NCBI RefSeq assembly: GCF_026262505.1
Contig: NC_067205.1
Location: forward strand, 17,484,001-17,548,000
Source: Trichomonas vaginalis G3
Lineage: Eukaryota > Parabasalia > Trichomonadida > Trichomonadidae
Direction: 5' to 3'
Length of the DNA: 64,000 nucleotides
Positions 11,076 through 20,252 of the stretch are shown piece by piece (positions within the stretch are counted from its first letter, which is position 1; every line of letters starts with the position of its first letter). The notes beneath the pieces are model-generated. The model was given only the letters and a program-made list of their open reading frames with translations. It was not told where the DNA came from and did not search any database. Both the position numbers and the translations under genes were made by a program.

Positions 11076-11321
11076 TTATAACTCTCTTCCTTTCTCCAAC
11101 TCTTCTAACTTCTTCTTAAGTTCAGCAATGTTGTCCTCATGAAGTTTAATCTTCCTTAATATACCTTCTCTATCTAATGGTTGCTTTATCTTTCTAAACT
11201 GAACTCTACCATCCTTCATAGTATGAATGTAAAAACCTTCTGGAATAGTTCCTGATTTAATGTATTCTACCAAAAACTTTTGTTTCATTGCTTCAGTGAC
11301 TTTATTTGTCATTTCAATCAA
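11076..11321 (-). CDS. Small Polinton protein with coiled-coil end
   Basis: This 81-residue protein has an N-terminal part (residues 7-48) with the pattern ending GFYIHTMKDGRVQFRKIKQPL and a charged helix (HEDNIAELKKKLEELEKG) likely to form a coiled coil. The N-terminal pattern, a short helix followed by a strand with K-D/N-G and then R/K-K-x-K, recurs in the proteins at 13410 and 47411, suggesting a shared small domain. Its stop codon lies inside the left inverted repeat. The function is unknown; a virion or DNA-binding accessory protein is possible. Confidence 0.65.
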   Translation of the reverse strand: MIEMTNKVTEAMKQKFLVEYIKSGTIPEGFYIHTMKDGRVQFRKIKQPLDREGILRKIKLHEDNIAELKKKLEELEKGREL

Positions 11322-11360
11322 ATAAAAATTTTAATATTAAATAAAAATAACGTTATTTTT

Positions 11361-11777
11361 TCAGTAAGGAAACGCAGGAGTTTTACGATTTATTTGAGGA
11401 GTAGGTTTAGGAGTTGACTTTTGAACAGGAGTTTGTACTTCCATAGGTTCAGGAGTCATTGAAGGTTTTGCTTGTGAAGGCGTTGGAGTTTGTTTAACTT
11501 CAGCTACTTCAGTATTATTTACAACATTTGCTTTATTTCTTTTCAACATCATAACTGCTCCTGCTGTAGCTAGCAAACCTAGTGGGAGACCATATCTTAT
11601 ATAAGGACTTGACCAAATGCTATTTTTGACAGGAGCTGGTGGAACACCTAACCTTGGTGAGACTGCTCTTTGCCATTGTGCAGCTCGTAAGAAATATTCA
11701 ATAGGTGCTCCATAATCGTTTGGTAAAGTTTGTTTCATAGATGGTGAAGGTTCACGAGAGCTTGATGAAGAACTCAT
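11361..11777 (-). CDS. Single-span membrane protein of Polinton 1
   Basis: This 138-residue protein has a Ser-rich start, a positively flanked hydrophobic segment at about residues 62-80 (YGLPLGLLATAGAVMML followed by KRNK), and a Pro/Thr/Lys-rich tail with repeated TP and KP pairs. It lies directly downstream of the major capsid gene and reads in the same direction, with 30 bp between them. A small membrane protein next to the capsid gene could be a virion component; this is inferred from position only. No family is recognised. Confidence 0.65.
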   Translation of the reverse strand: MSSSSSSREPSPSMKQTLPNDYGAPIEYFLRAAQWQRAVSPRLGVPPAPVKNSIWSSPYIRYGLPLGLLATAGAVMMLKRNKANVVNNTEVAEVKQTPTPSQAKPSMTPEPMEVQTPVQKSTPKPTPQINRKTPAFPY

Positions 11778-11807
11778 TTATAAGCTTTAAAAATAAACGT
11801 TCATCCT

Positions 11808-13382
11808 TTATTCCTCACTGTCGTCCGTAGCTAAGTTATAGTCATCTAATCTTATTATGGGGATGCCATTAGCACGCACCTGAATGGCAAAGCAACAATC
11901 CCTCATAAATCCAATAAGTGGCTTTGGTACATTTTCAGTTGCTAGTTCAATAGGTCCTTTAACAGACAATTTGTATGTTATTGGAGCAGTAGATGTTTGA
12001 CCTTGCTGGAAGCAAAAGTCCACTTCTGTTGGAAAACCACATAAGAAATGTGTGTTGTCATAGCTATCCCATTTATGTTCCACACTACCATCATCCACCA
12101 ATGACCTCATAACATCTTCATTAAATCCTATCATATCATTGTTTGTATTGCAAGCGTTCGCAACCATTTCATAAAATACAGGTCCATATGATTTTTCAGG
12201 TTCTGCAGGCATATTTCCATAAGCTCCCATGGAAAGCTGAAGATATTTAAACTTAGGGTTCTCAAAATTAACATAATAGTTGTCTTTCTTTCTAAATAGT
12301 GCCCAAATACTTTTAACATTAATAGGCGTATAAGCTGCTGTAAATGTTGCACTTGAACTATCTGTATTCTTTGAGAATGAACCGTCCATAGGAATCCAAT
12401 CCATAACTTTAACAGGAAAACATAAAGCCTCGTTTGTATAATGTTCTACAAGTTCTGTATAAATGTTAGGGTCTAAAGAGAATGACTTTGGATGAATGAA
12501 ACATTCATTAAAATCCATCTTTGTTCGAAATAGTTGCTGGGTTACAGTTGTAATAGTAACTGTTCCACTAGCTTCTACTGCCTTCGTTATCATAGTGAAT
12601 GGTTCATTCCATGGAACAAATTTATTTGTCGGTGGATTTGAATCTGAAGCAAATGCAACTTTAAGAGTTGGATTGAAAGCAATGATATCATTTACAGATA
12701 TAGATGTGCATTGTAAGGCGTCGCTACTGAACTTTACTTTAAGCTGAATGTTTCCTGCAAAAGCTGGAATAAATCGAATAGCTTCTAATGGAAGGAATCT
12801 TCTAACAGGAATTCTTAAACGAAGCTTAAAATCAAATGATTTTCCTGCTGTAATTGGACCACTAACAATTTGTCCTGTTCTGCATGTTCCCGAATGACTC
12901 CATACATCTTCATGTCGAGTCTTTGAGAAAACATCTACTTTCTTTATTTGTTCGGTAGTTTGTGAGTTTGAAGTTATATATGCTTCTTCTCTTGCGTTGT
13001 CTTGAGAATATACGATACGACCATTTGCAAGGATTTGATATCCAGCAACTGCATAGAAAGCGTCATCGAAACCAATCCAAAATCCTGGTGGGTTTGTTTT
13101 ATTGGAACCTGAACCAATTTCTTTATCTACAATAAATTGACCTTCCATTTTATACGTAATGAATGTATTGTAAAGGTCCAACATATTTTCACCAGGAGGT
13201 GAGAGATTGAATGTTACCCATGTGTTATCTTTAGCAGTTCCAGGTTGTGATGGAATCTTTGCGTCAGAATATTTTCTATTAGTGTCACCAATTTGAACTG
13301 CATTGTCTATGATATCGAAATATGAGCGAATCTGATGAATATGCTCTGCTGGAGTAAATTCGTTTAGCTGTTCGTTCTGCAT
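11808..13382 (-). CDS. Major capsid protein candidate (double jelly-roll type)
   Basis: This 524-residue, strand-rich protein has the size expected of a Polinton major capsid protein (about 500-650). Supporting features are a long run of beta strands, the segment PPGENMLDLYNTFITYKMEG near the start of the first barrel, PITAGKSFDFKLRLRIPVRR, and a second half with KSIWALFRKKDNYY, like the DTMFVLF segment of the broken homologue at 61832 in Polinton 2. Such proteins trimerise to build an icosahedral shell. The frame is whole. It lies next to other small genes on the same strand and ends 30 bp before the membrane protein at 11777. The call rests on length, position and pattern; a structure-based comparison would settle it. 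Confidence 0.7.
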   Translation of the reverse strand: MQNEQLNEFTPAEHIHQIRSYFDIIDNAVQIGDTNRKYSDAKIPSQPGTAKDNTWVTFNLSPPGENMLDLYNTFITYKMEGQFIVDKEIGSGSNKTNPPGFWIGFDDAFYAVAGYQILANGRIVYSQDNAREEAYITSNSQTTEQIKKVDVFSKTRHEDVWSHSGTCRTGQIVSGPITAGKSFDFKLRLRIPVRRFLPLEAIRFIPAFAGNIQLKVKFSSDALQCTSISVNDIIAFNPTLKVAFASDSNPPTNKFVPWNEPFTMITKAVEASGTVTITTVTQQLFRTKMDFNECFIHPKSFSLDPNIYTELVEHYTNEALCFPVKVMDWIPMDGSFSKNTDSSSATFTAAYTPINVKSIWALFRKKDNYYVNFENPKFKYLQLSMGAYGNMPAEPEKSYGPVFYEMVANACNTNNDMIGFNEDVMRSLVDDGSVEHKWDSYDNTHFLCGFPTEVDFCFQQGQTSTAPITYKLSVKGPIELATENVPKPLIGFMRDCCFAIQVRANGIPIIRLDDYNLATDDSEE

Positions 13383-13409
13383 GTATTTACTTCAGATAAA
13401 AATATCTAT

Positions 13410-13838
13410 TTACTTCATTATTCTCACTCTTCTTCTTGGCATTCGTGGTGGAAGTTGTTTCTTGACATTTTCAATGAACTGTACATTCTCTTTTGTCTCA
13501 ACTTCTTTCACTGGCGGGTCAGGATTCTTTGACTCGGTTTGTTTTTCAATGAAATTCACGAACTTTGCAATAAGCTCTTGGTTCGTTATTGAAAGTACAT
13601 CTGGCTTCTTTTCTTCTGGTTCTATTGACTTTTCAGTTTGAATAGAAGGCTTAACATGGGCTTCGCCCTCGGTGCCATGCACCTTAATGTTGTCGCTTTC
13701 TGCATTCGCTAATGGAACCTTTCTTTTTCTTACGTATATTTTACCATCTTTACTCTGACTTACGTAATAGAAAGGATGTTGTATTCCTCTTGCGTCATTT
13801 AATATAATAGACTCTCGCTCTGATTTTGACAAGCTCAT
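13410..13838 (-). CDS. Small basic Polinton protein containing a palindromic insert
   Basis: This 142-residue protein begins with a domain (LSKSERESIILNDARG to about residue 42, ending SKDGKIYVRKRKVPL) that matches the start of the 47411 protein in Polinton 2 and the 11076 protein. The tail is very basic (PPRMPRRRVRIMK). Residues around HGTEGEAH are encoded by a 26-bp double-hairpin element (13658-13683), which keeps the frame. The gene is divergent from the one at 13884, with 45 bp between the starts, so both probably share a promoter region. Its role is unknown. Confidence 0.65.
   Translation of the reverse strand: MSLSKSERESIILNDARGIQHPFYYVSQSKDGKIYVRKRKVPLANAESDNIKVHGTEGEAHVKPSIQTEKSIEPEEKKPDVLSITNQELIAKFVNFIEKQTESKNPDPPVKEVETKENVQFIENVKKQLPPRMPRRRVRIMK
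13658..13683. repeat. Double-hairpin palindromic element, copy A (inside a gene)
   Basis: On the minus strand the stem GGTGC/GCACC (loop ATG) is followed by the spacer GA and the stem GGGC/GCCC (loop GAA). It lies in frame inside the 13410 gene. Confidence 0.8.
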
Positions 13839-13883
13839 TTTACATCGGTTAAAGTTTTAATTTTGTTTTTTATCTGCAGTCAA
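13839..13883. promoter_or_regulatory. Divergent promoter region
   Basis: The 45 bp between two divergent start codons holds TTTAATTTTGTTTTTTATC. Other starts in these elements are also preceded by a TTTATTTTTAT- or ATAAAAA-type stretch within 20 bases. Promoter activity is inferred from position and composition. Confidence 0.4.
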
Positions 13884-14228
13884 ATGACTCAGACAAGCCC
13901 TACGGACAAGACCCAAGGGGTCATAGATGTTGAAGCATTGAAGAAAGAAATTCGTGAGCAAATTTTATCCGAACTGAAGGAACAAAAACAAGAACAAAAG
14001 CCAGAGAGACCAAAGAGAAAACTTAGTGAAAAACAACTTGCTGCATTAGCTGCTGGAAGACAAAAGAACCCAGACTACTGGCGAAAAAAGCTAGAGAAGA
14101 AGCTGAAGCAAAAGCTAAAGAAGCTGAAGCAAAGAAAGAGTAAATGGTTTATTTTTATCGGAACTAAATGTATAGACAAATACCTTTATCTGTTGCGTTC
14201 AGTAGTGAAAACCCTGACGTCAAAATAA
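13884..14228 (+). CDS. Lys/Glu-rich helical Polinton protein
   Basis: The protein starts MTQTSPTDKTQG and has a highly charged helical body (EALKKEIREQILSELKEQKQ, then KPKRK-like basic runs with LSEKQLAALAAGRQKNPDYW). Such composition suits a nucleic-acid-binding or scaffold protein. I chose the second Met (13884) because the first part of the longer frame lacks coding character. The 3' part overlaps the start of the gene at 14168. The gene looks broken about once. No family is recognised. Confidence 0.5.
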   Translation: MTQTSPTDKTQGVIDVEALKKEIREQILSELKEQKQEQKPERPKRKLSEKQLAALAAGRQKNPDYWRKKLEKKLKQKLKKLKQRKSKWFIFIGTKCIDKYLYLLRSVVKTLTSK

Positions 14229-15025
14229 AGGGGAACAGAGTAACGTTTAAGTTTCCAACAGACTGGATTGTGAACATAAATGAAGAGAAGTACATTGGCA
14301 TAACATCTATGTATATAACACGTGCTTTCAGAAAGGTTGACTTTATACTTCAAGTCGAGATAGAAAATGACGAACAGTCTTTAAGCGCCCAAAACATTCA
14401 CATATACAAATACTTTAAAGACGATACAACATTGTTGCAATGTATGATTTCATTTAATGAGATGTTCGAGAAAAAGTTTAACATTGAAGTACAAACTTTA
14501 CAGCCTTTACGTGAGTTTCTTGCACAACTGAAAGAAGAAGGTAGTCAGCCACAACTTATAGACTTTCATTATGAATTTAATGAAAATGAAGATGGAACTC
14601 ATGACTGTCGGTTTGTTATATATTCACCATTCAATGAAGTAGCTAAAAAGAAAGAAAATCCATTACGTATAAGATTTCAAATCTCTGAACCAAGTGAAGA
14701 CTTCATAAATGTTTTCAATTATGATGCAATGCTTCCGAGGAAAAATGAATTTTCAAAGATTGTAACACCTGGCATTTGGGATAGAAAGCAAGCTATATTA
14801 TATTCAAACTTAAGTAAGGGAGTTGAAAATGAGTTCATTGGTCATACAAGAACTTCACCACTTCCTAACCCTAAATACTATAAATTAACTGGCTTCAATC
14901 GTGAGTTTTGGATAGACATGTTCTCCACTCATGACCATAACTGCCCAGTGTTCTTACCTCCAGACCATAAGGACTGTCTCTTCATTGAAGCAGAACTCTT
15001 AAACTCTACCATCGCAGTATTGTAA
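14168..15025 (+). CDS. Member of a four-protein Polinton family, about 290 residues
   Basis: This 285-residue strand-rich protein has unknown function. It shares a common layout with the proteins at 23919, 43262 and 51043. An early F/Y-x-F/Y-P-x-x-W segment is followed by a K-x-I-G/E-x-x motif (here FKFPTDWIVNINEEKYIGIT). A central segment with Ile-Trp-x-R follows (IWDRKQAILYSNLS). The end is a strand with acidic and hydrophobic residues (CLFIEAELLNST). Having several copies per element suggests related virion parts such as vertex, fibre-attachment or minor capsid proteins; that is inference. A double-hairpin element lies 11 bp after the stop. Confidence 0.65.
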   Translation: MYRQIPLSVAFSSENPDVKIKGNRVTFKFPTDWIVNINEEKYIGITSMYITRAFRKVDFILQVEIENDEQSLSAQNIHIYKYFKDDTTLLQCMISFNEMFEKKFNIEVQTLQPLREFLAQLKEEGSQPQLIDFHYEFNENEDGTHDCRFVIYSPFNEVAKKKENPLRIRFQISEPSEDFINVFNYDAMLPRKNEFSKIVTPGIWDRKQAILYSNLSKGVENEFIGHTRTSPLPNPKYYKLTGFNREFWIDMFSTHDHNCPVFLPPDHKDCLFIEAELLNSTIAVL

Positions 15026-15035
15026 ATGACCACAT

Positions 15036-15060
15036 GGGCTTCGCCCTTGCCGCTAGCGAC
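15036..15060. repeat. Double-hairpin palindromic element, copy B (intergenic)
   Basis: On the minus strand GTCGC/GCGGC (one G-T pair) is followed by spacer AA and GGGC/GCCC with loop GAA. It sits between the convergent genes ending at 15025 and 15107. Confidence 0.75.
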
Positions 15061-15106
15061 TTATTTTTATCACGAATGACCTCATTGCTGACAAAAATAA
15101 ATGACC

Positions 15107-18100
15107 TCAGAACTTCAACTTACGAATAAAGCTTGTTTTAGTCGTTATTGAGAAGTTAAACTTCTCTTCAAAGCAAGGTTGACATGACTTACATAAGTCA
15201 AATCCAATCTCTTGACCGTCATAAAGTGCTTTGTAAAGTTTCATTAAACTGAACTCAGAGTCTTTGTCATATGTTCCAACAGGTATGTGAATGTTCTTAT
15301 CTTCATTGTAATAGCATTGTATAGCTTCAGGAAACATTTCATTTGCTGTTAAAGCAAGGACGTCTTGTTTGACACCTTTGCAACGTGCATGGAATGCAAC
15401 TTCATTTAAATCGTTAGTGAGTAAGTCTATGTAGGTCTTCTTTCCACAAAATATTGACTTGTATGCTAAACTTTGTTTTCCAGGTGTTATTTCTGCGAAG
15501 TCAGAATGAAATTGACCAAGGTTCTTTCCTATAAGTTCGCGACCGTATCTCTTCTTAAACTCTGCTGCAAGCTTTGGTATGTCTTCATTGAAAATATGCA
15601 TGCTATCGCAGTCCTGGTAAAATATTTGAAGACCCATATCTTCAGCAGTACAGAATACTTCACACATTATTCTCTTCGACATAGACAGAATGTTAACACC
15701 AAGTGGACAGAAGTTAAAGTGTCTGCAAATGCTTTTCGTTAGCTTGAAAATAGTTTTATCTGAACCATCCAAACCTTCGAACTTCACTATATGGTTGTAG
15801 TTTCTGATGGCATATCTTATAGCATCTTTGTCATTTACTATGGTTATTTTTGACTCAATAGGAGATAGAATAGTTTTGCCATAAATACTGTTCAGAATGA
15901 GCTTTATATTTTCTTGCAAAGGATTTCCTTCTTTCTTATACTTTAACCTTAACTCAAACAACTTCTTTACTTCATCTCTTATTCTAATATCTCTGTTTCC
16001 ATCGTAATAGTATCCTTGCAACACTTCACATTTGACACCTTGATATTTTATGAGGTCTTGTAATGTTATATGGTCAACATACATTAAACAGCAAGTGTTT
16101 GAACTTCTGGGAACGTTAAGTTCTGGATTTAGTTCAGGGTCACAAACTATTAAAGGAAAGTGTCTATGTATTCCAATCTCTGTTATCTTAATGAGAACAA
16201 AGAAGCCAGACATAAACTTTTCACCAATGGGTTCCTTTTGGTCGTCATCGAATAAATGTTTCATGAGATACTCTGTGCTTAACATTTCTTTCTTCATAAC
16301 CTTTGGAATACCTTCTAAAGTATAAAGTCTTGCTATAGCTGATGGATATAATGAAACAGCGTCGAAATCAGCAATGAGTTTCTTTTCGCTCTTTTGTTTA
16401 ATGTTATCTGACAGCATACATCTTCCACCTTGAATACAGCGTGAAATAAATTCTCTTGGTTTATTTGAGAGGTCATATAAATTTCCATTCGGGAAGTACA
16501 CTCTGTTCTCAAACAATTTGTTAGCAATAGAACAAATACTAACGTAGTCATAAACGTTTAAATCAAATTCTTTTAATATATCATTGCGGAACTTAACAAA
16601 ACCTTCTCTTAAAATTCTTACATCTTGTTTGCAATAAAATGTGCTATACTTTTCTAAGTCGAAGTGGTTTTCATCTATTCTGCAACCTTTGATGGAATCT
16701 ATGTTTTTCATGAACGTATCCGCATCCCGGATAAACTTACATGCTTCAGAAATGACACCAGTTCTGTTGTCATTTGCTAACAAAACACTGCTGTAGTAGT
16801 TGTATGGAAATACTTCCTTTTCACCGCACTGCAAATGAAACATTTCAGGAAATAGTTTAAGCTTCTTATTTATAACAGTGTATGAATCTTTAATAATGAT
16901 TGCTTTACCTTTATATAAGCCAGTTATTTGCATTGTTCGTGAACCTTTAATGATGGGAGTTCCTTTCACTTCTGTCATGTGTCTTAAGATGAAGTTTATA
17001 TCATAACTGAGGTTATGGAAATATATTAAACTCTTGTCAGGAAGTCGTTCCAAAAATTCTGTTGCACAGTTCTGACCCCAAATGCTTTCACTCACTGAAC
17101 CATCTTCACTGTCATAACAAATGTTAAAGGCTTTATGAACTCCATCAGTGCTACACTCAAAGTCAGCAAAGAAAACGTGCTCAGGAATGAACTTACATTT
17201 AGCTTTATTTACTTCTTTTGACTCGGCTTTCTTCTTCAGTTGTACACAATACTTTGGAGCATATGTCAAATCTTTAAATGGTGCAAGGTTCTGTTTATAT
17301 AAGTCAGTCGTATATGTGAAAAGTTCTCCATAAGAAATAGGTTCGAAATATTTGCACTCCCACAATGTTTTCATAACATCCCATAACGGTGTTGTTCTAT
17401 CATAACGAACTACATATTTGTTCTCTCTCTTTGTATAAATCTTCATCTGTTTCTCAATGTTCATTCCACCACACTCCTTCAAGATTTCTATATAGTTGCG
17501 AATGAAATATGTTGTCATTGGTAATCTTTCATTTAGCATGTAGTGGTCTTCAACAAGAAGTAAGTCAATAGTTCTAACAGTTTCGCATTCTTTTGGTATG
17601 TATCTCTTTATTTCATTATGTCTTGAGTCATTGAAGTAACCAATGGTAACATTAAATGCTATACCTGTTGCGTCAGAAATTTCTTGTACTTTACTTTGAG
17701 GAAAGTCTCTAACACGAATGACTTCTCTCATGTGGTCAATAGTCTCTCCATTTACTCCAGCCTGAATGCAAGCAGAAACGAAGCAGTTATCTTCTGTCAT
17801 AAGTGTTGCAGTTCTTTTGTTCAGTTCATTGAAGATTTGGTAGCGTTCAAGATTTATAGGTAATGTGCAAAGATACTTCCAGAACTGACCGCTTCTCTTC
17901 TTATAAAACTTCTTTTCACCATTATCTTTCCAAAAGCTTTCTATAAGTGCTGGGTTTCCTGTTTGCTTAAGAGCTTCCAAAATGGCTTTCTGGTCATTTG
18001 TCAGTGTGCTTTCATCTCTATATGGTCTCTTTTTTGGTTTGCCTTTCTTTACATCTGACATCGTTAAGCCTTCATATTCTGTTAAATCATACATCTTTAT

Positions 18101-18886
18101 TTCAGTAAGATTCTTTATGTTAGTCAAGAAGAAGTCATAGTGCATTTCAACAATACCTGCAGCATTTGCTTCTATCTCTGATATAAAGTTCTCCTTCAAG
18201 AGCTGATGTAGTAATGTTCCAATATTATTGAGGTTTAACGTAGAACATTCATACTTTCCACCAAGTTTATAACATACCATCCATCTTTGTTGGGAGTTTA
18301 TTTTAATCTTCTCTAAGAGTCTCATGAAAACCTTACCGAAATGTTTGTGTAAGTAGTCTCTGTTTGGTTCATCTAAAGCTTCGATGTTAAAGTCAATGAG
18401 TCTATTGCCTGTCTTAACATTCCTCTTCCTATTCTCTTCATCTTTCTTTAACCATCTCTCACCTTCTTTTGGTTTGTCGTCAATGGAACGAATGACATCA
18501 TTGACTTTGCGAACTTGTTCTATAGCACTTTTAAACATCTCTCTTCTCTGTTGTTTCAGTGTGTCGTCTCTTCTTCTTGTTTCACCAACGTTCGCATTTG
18601 TTATGTCAAACATTTCTCTTCTTACTTCATGAGGTACTGAACGTCTATGATATAAGTCAATAGCAACGTCATTTAAAGGAAATGCTCTTGCATGGACTTC
18701 GTCCTCGCCGCGTTGCGGCTTTATGAACTCATGAATTCTATCATAACTTATTGCACCATTATAGTCATTGAGGATGTCAGCGAGTGCTTTTTTGTTTGTT
18801 GCGTAATGCTTTGCAACATCTATATTAGCTTCTGTAAGAAGTTGTTTTATTTCCGAGTGTTCTAACTTAGACAACTTCCGATACAT
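15107..18886 (-). CDS. Family B DNA polymerase, protein-primed type, with proofreading domain
   Basis: This 1259-residue replicative polymerase has all the expected motifs. Exonuclease motifs are FADFECS (about residue 573), FHNLSYDINF (about 625) and YCKQDVRIL (about 750). Polymerase motifs are DFDAVSLYPS (A, about 840), KLILNSIYGKT (B, about 993) and YQDCDSMH (C, about 1090). An N-terminal region of over 500 residues includes the DNCFVSACIQAG domain (about 365) that often precedes Polinton polymerases and is also found in the shorter polymerase at 48831. Near the N-terminus, KPQRGEDEVHARA is encoded by a double-hairpin element at 18694-18719. Polinton polymerases copy the element from a protein-primed end. 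The frame is whole. Confidence 0.95.
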   Translation of the reverse strand: MYRKLSKLEHSEIKQLLTEANIDVAKHYATNKKALADILNDYNGAISYDRIHEFIKPQRGEDEVHARAFPLNDVAIDLYHRRSVPHEVRREMFDITNANVGETRRRDDTLKQQRREMFKSAIEQVRKVNDVIRSIDDKPKEGERWLKKDEENRKRNVKTGNRLIDFNIEALDEPNRDYLHKHFGKVFMRLLEKIKINSQQRWMVCYKLGGKYECSTLNLNNIGTLLHQLLKENFISEIEANAAGIVEMHYDFFLTNIKNLTEIKMYDLTEYEGLTMSDVKKGKPKKRPYRDESTLTNDQKAILEALKQTGNPALIESFWKDNGEKKFYKKRSGQFWKYLCTLPINLERYQIFNELNKRTATLMTEDNCFVSACIQAGVNGETIDHMREVIRVRDFPQSKVQEISDATGIAFNVTIGYFNDSRHNEIKRYIPKECETVRTIDLLLVEDHYMLNERLPMTTYFIRNYIEILKECGGMNIEKQMKIYTKRENKYVVRYDRTTPLWDVMKTLWECKYFEPISYGELFTYTTDLYKQNLAPFKDLTYAPKYCVQLKKKAESKEVNKAKCKFIPEHVFFADFECSTDGVHKAFNICYDSEDGSVSESIWGQNCATEFLERLPDKSLIYFHNLSYDINFILRHMTEVKGTPIIKGSRTMQITGLYKGKAIIIKDSYTVINKKLKLFPEMFHLQCGEKEVFPYNYYSSVLLANDNRTGVISEACKFIRDADTFMKNIDSIKGCRIDENHFDLEKYSTFYCKQDVRILREGFVKFRNDILKEFDLNVYDYVSICSIANKLFENRVYFPNGNLYDLSNKPREFISRCIQGGRCMLSDNIKQKSEKKLIADFDAVSLYPSAIARLYTLEGIPKVMKKEMLSTEYLMKHLFDDDQKEPIGEKFMSGFFVLIKITEIGIHRHFPLIVCDPELNPELNVPRSSNTCCLMYVDHITLQDLIKYQGVKCEVLQGYYYDGNRDIRIRDEVKKLFELRLKYKKEGNPLQENIKLILNSIYGKTILSPIESKITIVNDKDAIRYAIRNYNHIVKFEGLDGSDKTIFKLTKSICRHFNFCPLGVNILSMSKRIMCEVFCTAEDMGLQIFYQDCDSMHIFNEDIPKLAAEFKKRYGRELIGKNLGQFHSDFAEITPGKQSLAYKSIFCGKKTYIDLLTNDLNEVAFHARCKGVKQDVLALTANEMFPEAIQCYYNEDKNIHIPVGTYDKDSEFSLMKLYKALYDGQEIGFDLCKSCQPCFEEKFNFSITTKTSFIRKLKF
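18694..18719. repeat. Double-hairpin palindromic element, copy C (inside the polymerase gene)
   Basis: On the minus strand GCCGC/GCGGC (loop AAC), spacer GA, then GGAC/GTCC (loop GAA). It is in frame near the N-terminus of the polymerase. The G-to-A and C-to-T differences from copies A and E fall at paired positions and preserve the stem. Confidence 0.8.
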
Positions 18887-18976
18887 CTTTAGTAGGAAAT
18901 AAAAAAATATTTTTTGAAAAAATTAGATTAGATTTTTTTAAGTTATTTTTCAAAATAATTTAATATTTTTATTTTA

Positions 18977-19450
18977 ATGAAACACATGCAAGATTGCAAG
19001 TTCTTTTCATACAATGCTCTCGCTACTACCATCAAGAATGAGTTCAATAATGCTTCAAATGTTAATGTTATCTTTAACAAGAAGTTTGTGAAAGAATCTA
19101 AGTTTGGTCAGTATGTCAGACCATTAGCTATCGTCATTGACCGCAAACGTTATACTTCACAAGAGTTAGCAGTAGTTTTGAAACAAAAGAGTTTCTTCGT
19201 GAATGTCAAAGATACTCATTATACTGTCATAAAGAACTCTAACGTTGACTTCTTCAGTATTGCTTTGAATCTTTCCGAACAGAAAGAATATAAGAAGGGT
19301 GAAACATCTGTGAAATATTATCCTTCATCTCTGAAGACAATAACGAACAAAGATGTTATACAGAAATTCTTACCAAAGGTTGAAGAAGCTTCTATTGACA
19401 TTGACGAAGGAAGTGAAATGGTTGAAGAAATAGACCCTGAAGCTTTATAA
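18977..19450 (+). CDS. Polinton 1 protein of unknown function
   Basis: This 157-residue protein starts MKHMQDCKFFSYNALATTIK. A mixed alpha/beta body (FGQYVRPLAIVIDRKRYTSQ) follows, and the acidic tail is rich in Glu and Asp. It is divergent from the polymerase with about 90 bp between starts, so the two may be expressed together. In protein-primed systems the polymerase often neighbours the terminal protein gene, but nothing in this sequence shows that role. No family is recognised. Confidence 0.6.
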   Translation: MKHMQDCKFFSYNALATTIKNEFNNASNVNVIFNKKFVKESKFGQYVRPLAIVIDRKRYTSQELAVVLKQKSFFVNVKDTHYTVIKNSNVDFFSIALNLSEQKEYKKGETSVKYYPSSLKTITNKDVIQKFLPKVEEASIDIDEGSEMVEEIDPEAL

Positions 19451-19472
19451 GAAAATTTATTTTTGAATAACT

Positions 19473-19677
19473 GAAGGTGTCACCACGTCACCATGTCACC
19501 AGGTTAATTAACTTCTCTTAAAATTACTGACAACATGACATTTTGACAACAGGTACGAAAGGAGGAAGGCATTTATGAATTATTTTTGAATAACTGATGG
19601 TGTCACCACGTCACCATGTGTCACCAGGTTAATTAACTTCTCTTAAAAATGATGACAACATGACATTTTGACAACAC
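19473..19677. repeat. Two copies of a conserved intergenic repeat
   Basis: Copies at 19473-19551 and 19598-19677 share GGTGTCACCACGTCACC, then TTAACTTCTCT, then the near-invariant GACAACATGACATTTTGACA. The same order occurs in Polinton 2 at 41467-41551 and 52815-52904. It precedes tandem-repeat DNA here and at 52918. Confidence 0.7.
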
Positions 19678-19691
19678 AGCAGGATTAATGC

Positions 19692-20140
19692 AAAAATGAA
19701 TGTTATCGTTAATGTTATCGTTAATGTTATCAGTGTCGAACATAATTGACATGGAGCATTTATGTTATCGTTAATGTTATCGTTTATGTTATCATTAATG
19801 TTATCGTTAATGTTATCGTTAATGTTATCAGTGTCGAACATAATTGACATGGAGCATTTATGTTATCGTTAATGTTATCGTTTATGTTATCATTAATGTT
19901 ATCGTTAATGTTATCGTTAATGTTATCAGTGTCGAACATAATTGACATGGAGCATTTATGTTATCGTTAATGTTATCGTTTATGTTATCATTAATGTTAT
20001 CGTTTATGTTATCATTAATGTTATCAGTGTCGAACATAATTGACATGGAGCATTTATGTTATCGTTAATATTATCGTTTATGTTATCATTAATGTTATCG
20101 TTTATGTTATCATTAATGTTATCAGTGTCGAACATAATTG
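19692..20140. repeat. 98-bp satellite built of 12-bp units
   Basis: The 12-bp unit ATGTTATCGTTA and variants (TTT or ATT for the last bases) is repeated many times. Once per 98 bp the array carries the anchor GTGTCGAACATAATTGACAT; anchors start at 19733, 19831, 19929, 20027 and 20125. In translation it gives only Asn-Asp-Asn-Ile repeats and is not a gene. Confidence 0.9.
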
Positions 20141-20219
20141 ACGAAGAGAGAATCGTCTGATCGTCAAGTTTATTAGTTAACGGGAGGGTTTGTGCTGAAT
20201 TCAATAAAAATAATTTTTA

Positions 20220-20252
20220 GGTGAAGAGGTGAGATTTCACCTGTTTTTTCAC
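20220..20252. repeat. TCACC/GGTGA palindrome cluster after the 20249 gene
   Basis: GGTGAAGAGGTGAGATTTCACC (shown in two parts: GGTGAAGAGG and TGAGATTTCACC) and a second TTTTTTCAC lie just past the gene's stop codon. The homologous gene at 53460 has the same repeat at the same place. Confidence 0.65.

Larger units (their letters stand above)
10392..11092. repeat. Left terminal inverted repeat of Polinton 1
   Basis: This pairs with 25529-26229: position x matches position 36621 minus x on the other strand. The two copies differ visibly only near the tip, where the stretch after GTATACATAT reads CA on one side and AT on the other. The repeat carries a complete small gene (10597-10923) and the TCACC palindrome cluster at 11011-11066. 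Its inner edge lies within the last codons of the gene at 11076. Confidence 0.9.

Noticed and set aside
19629-20204. Asn-Asp-Asn-Ile repeat proteins
   Set aside because: They are translations of the 12-bp satellite and have no other coding character.
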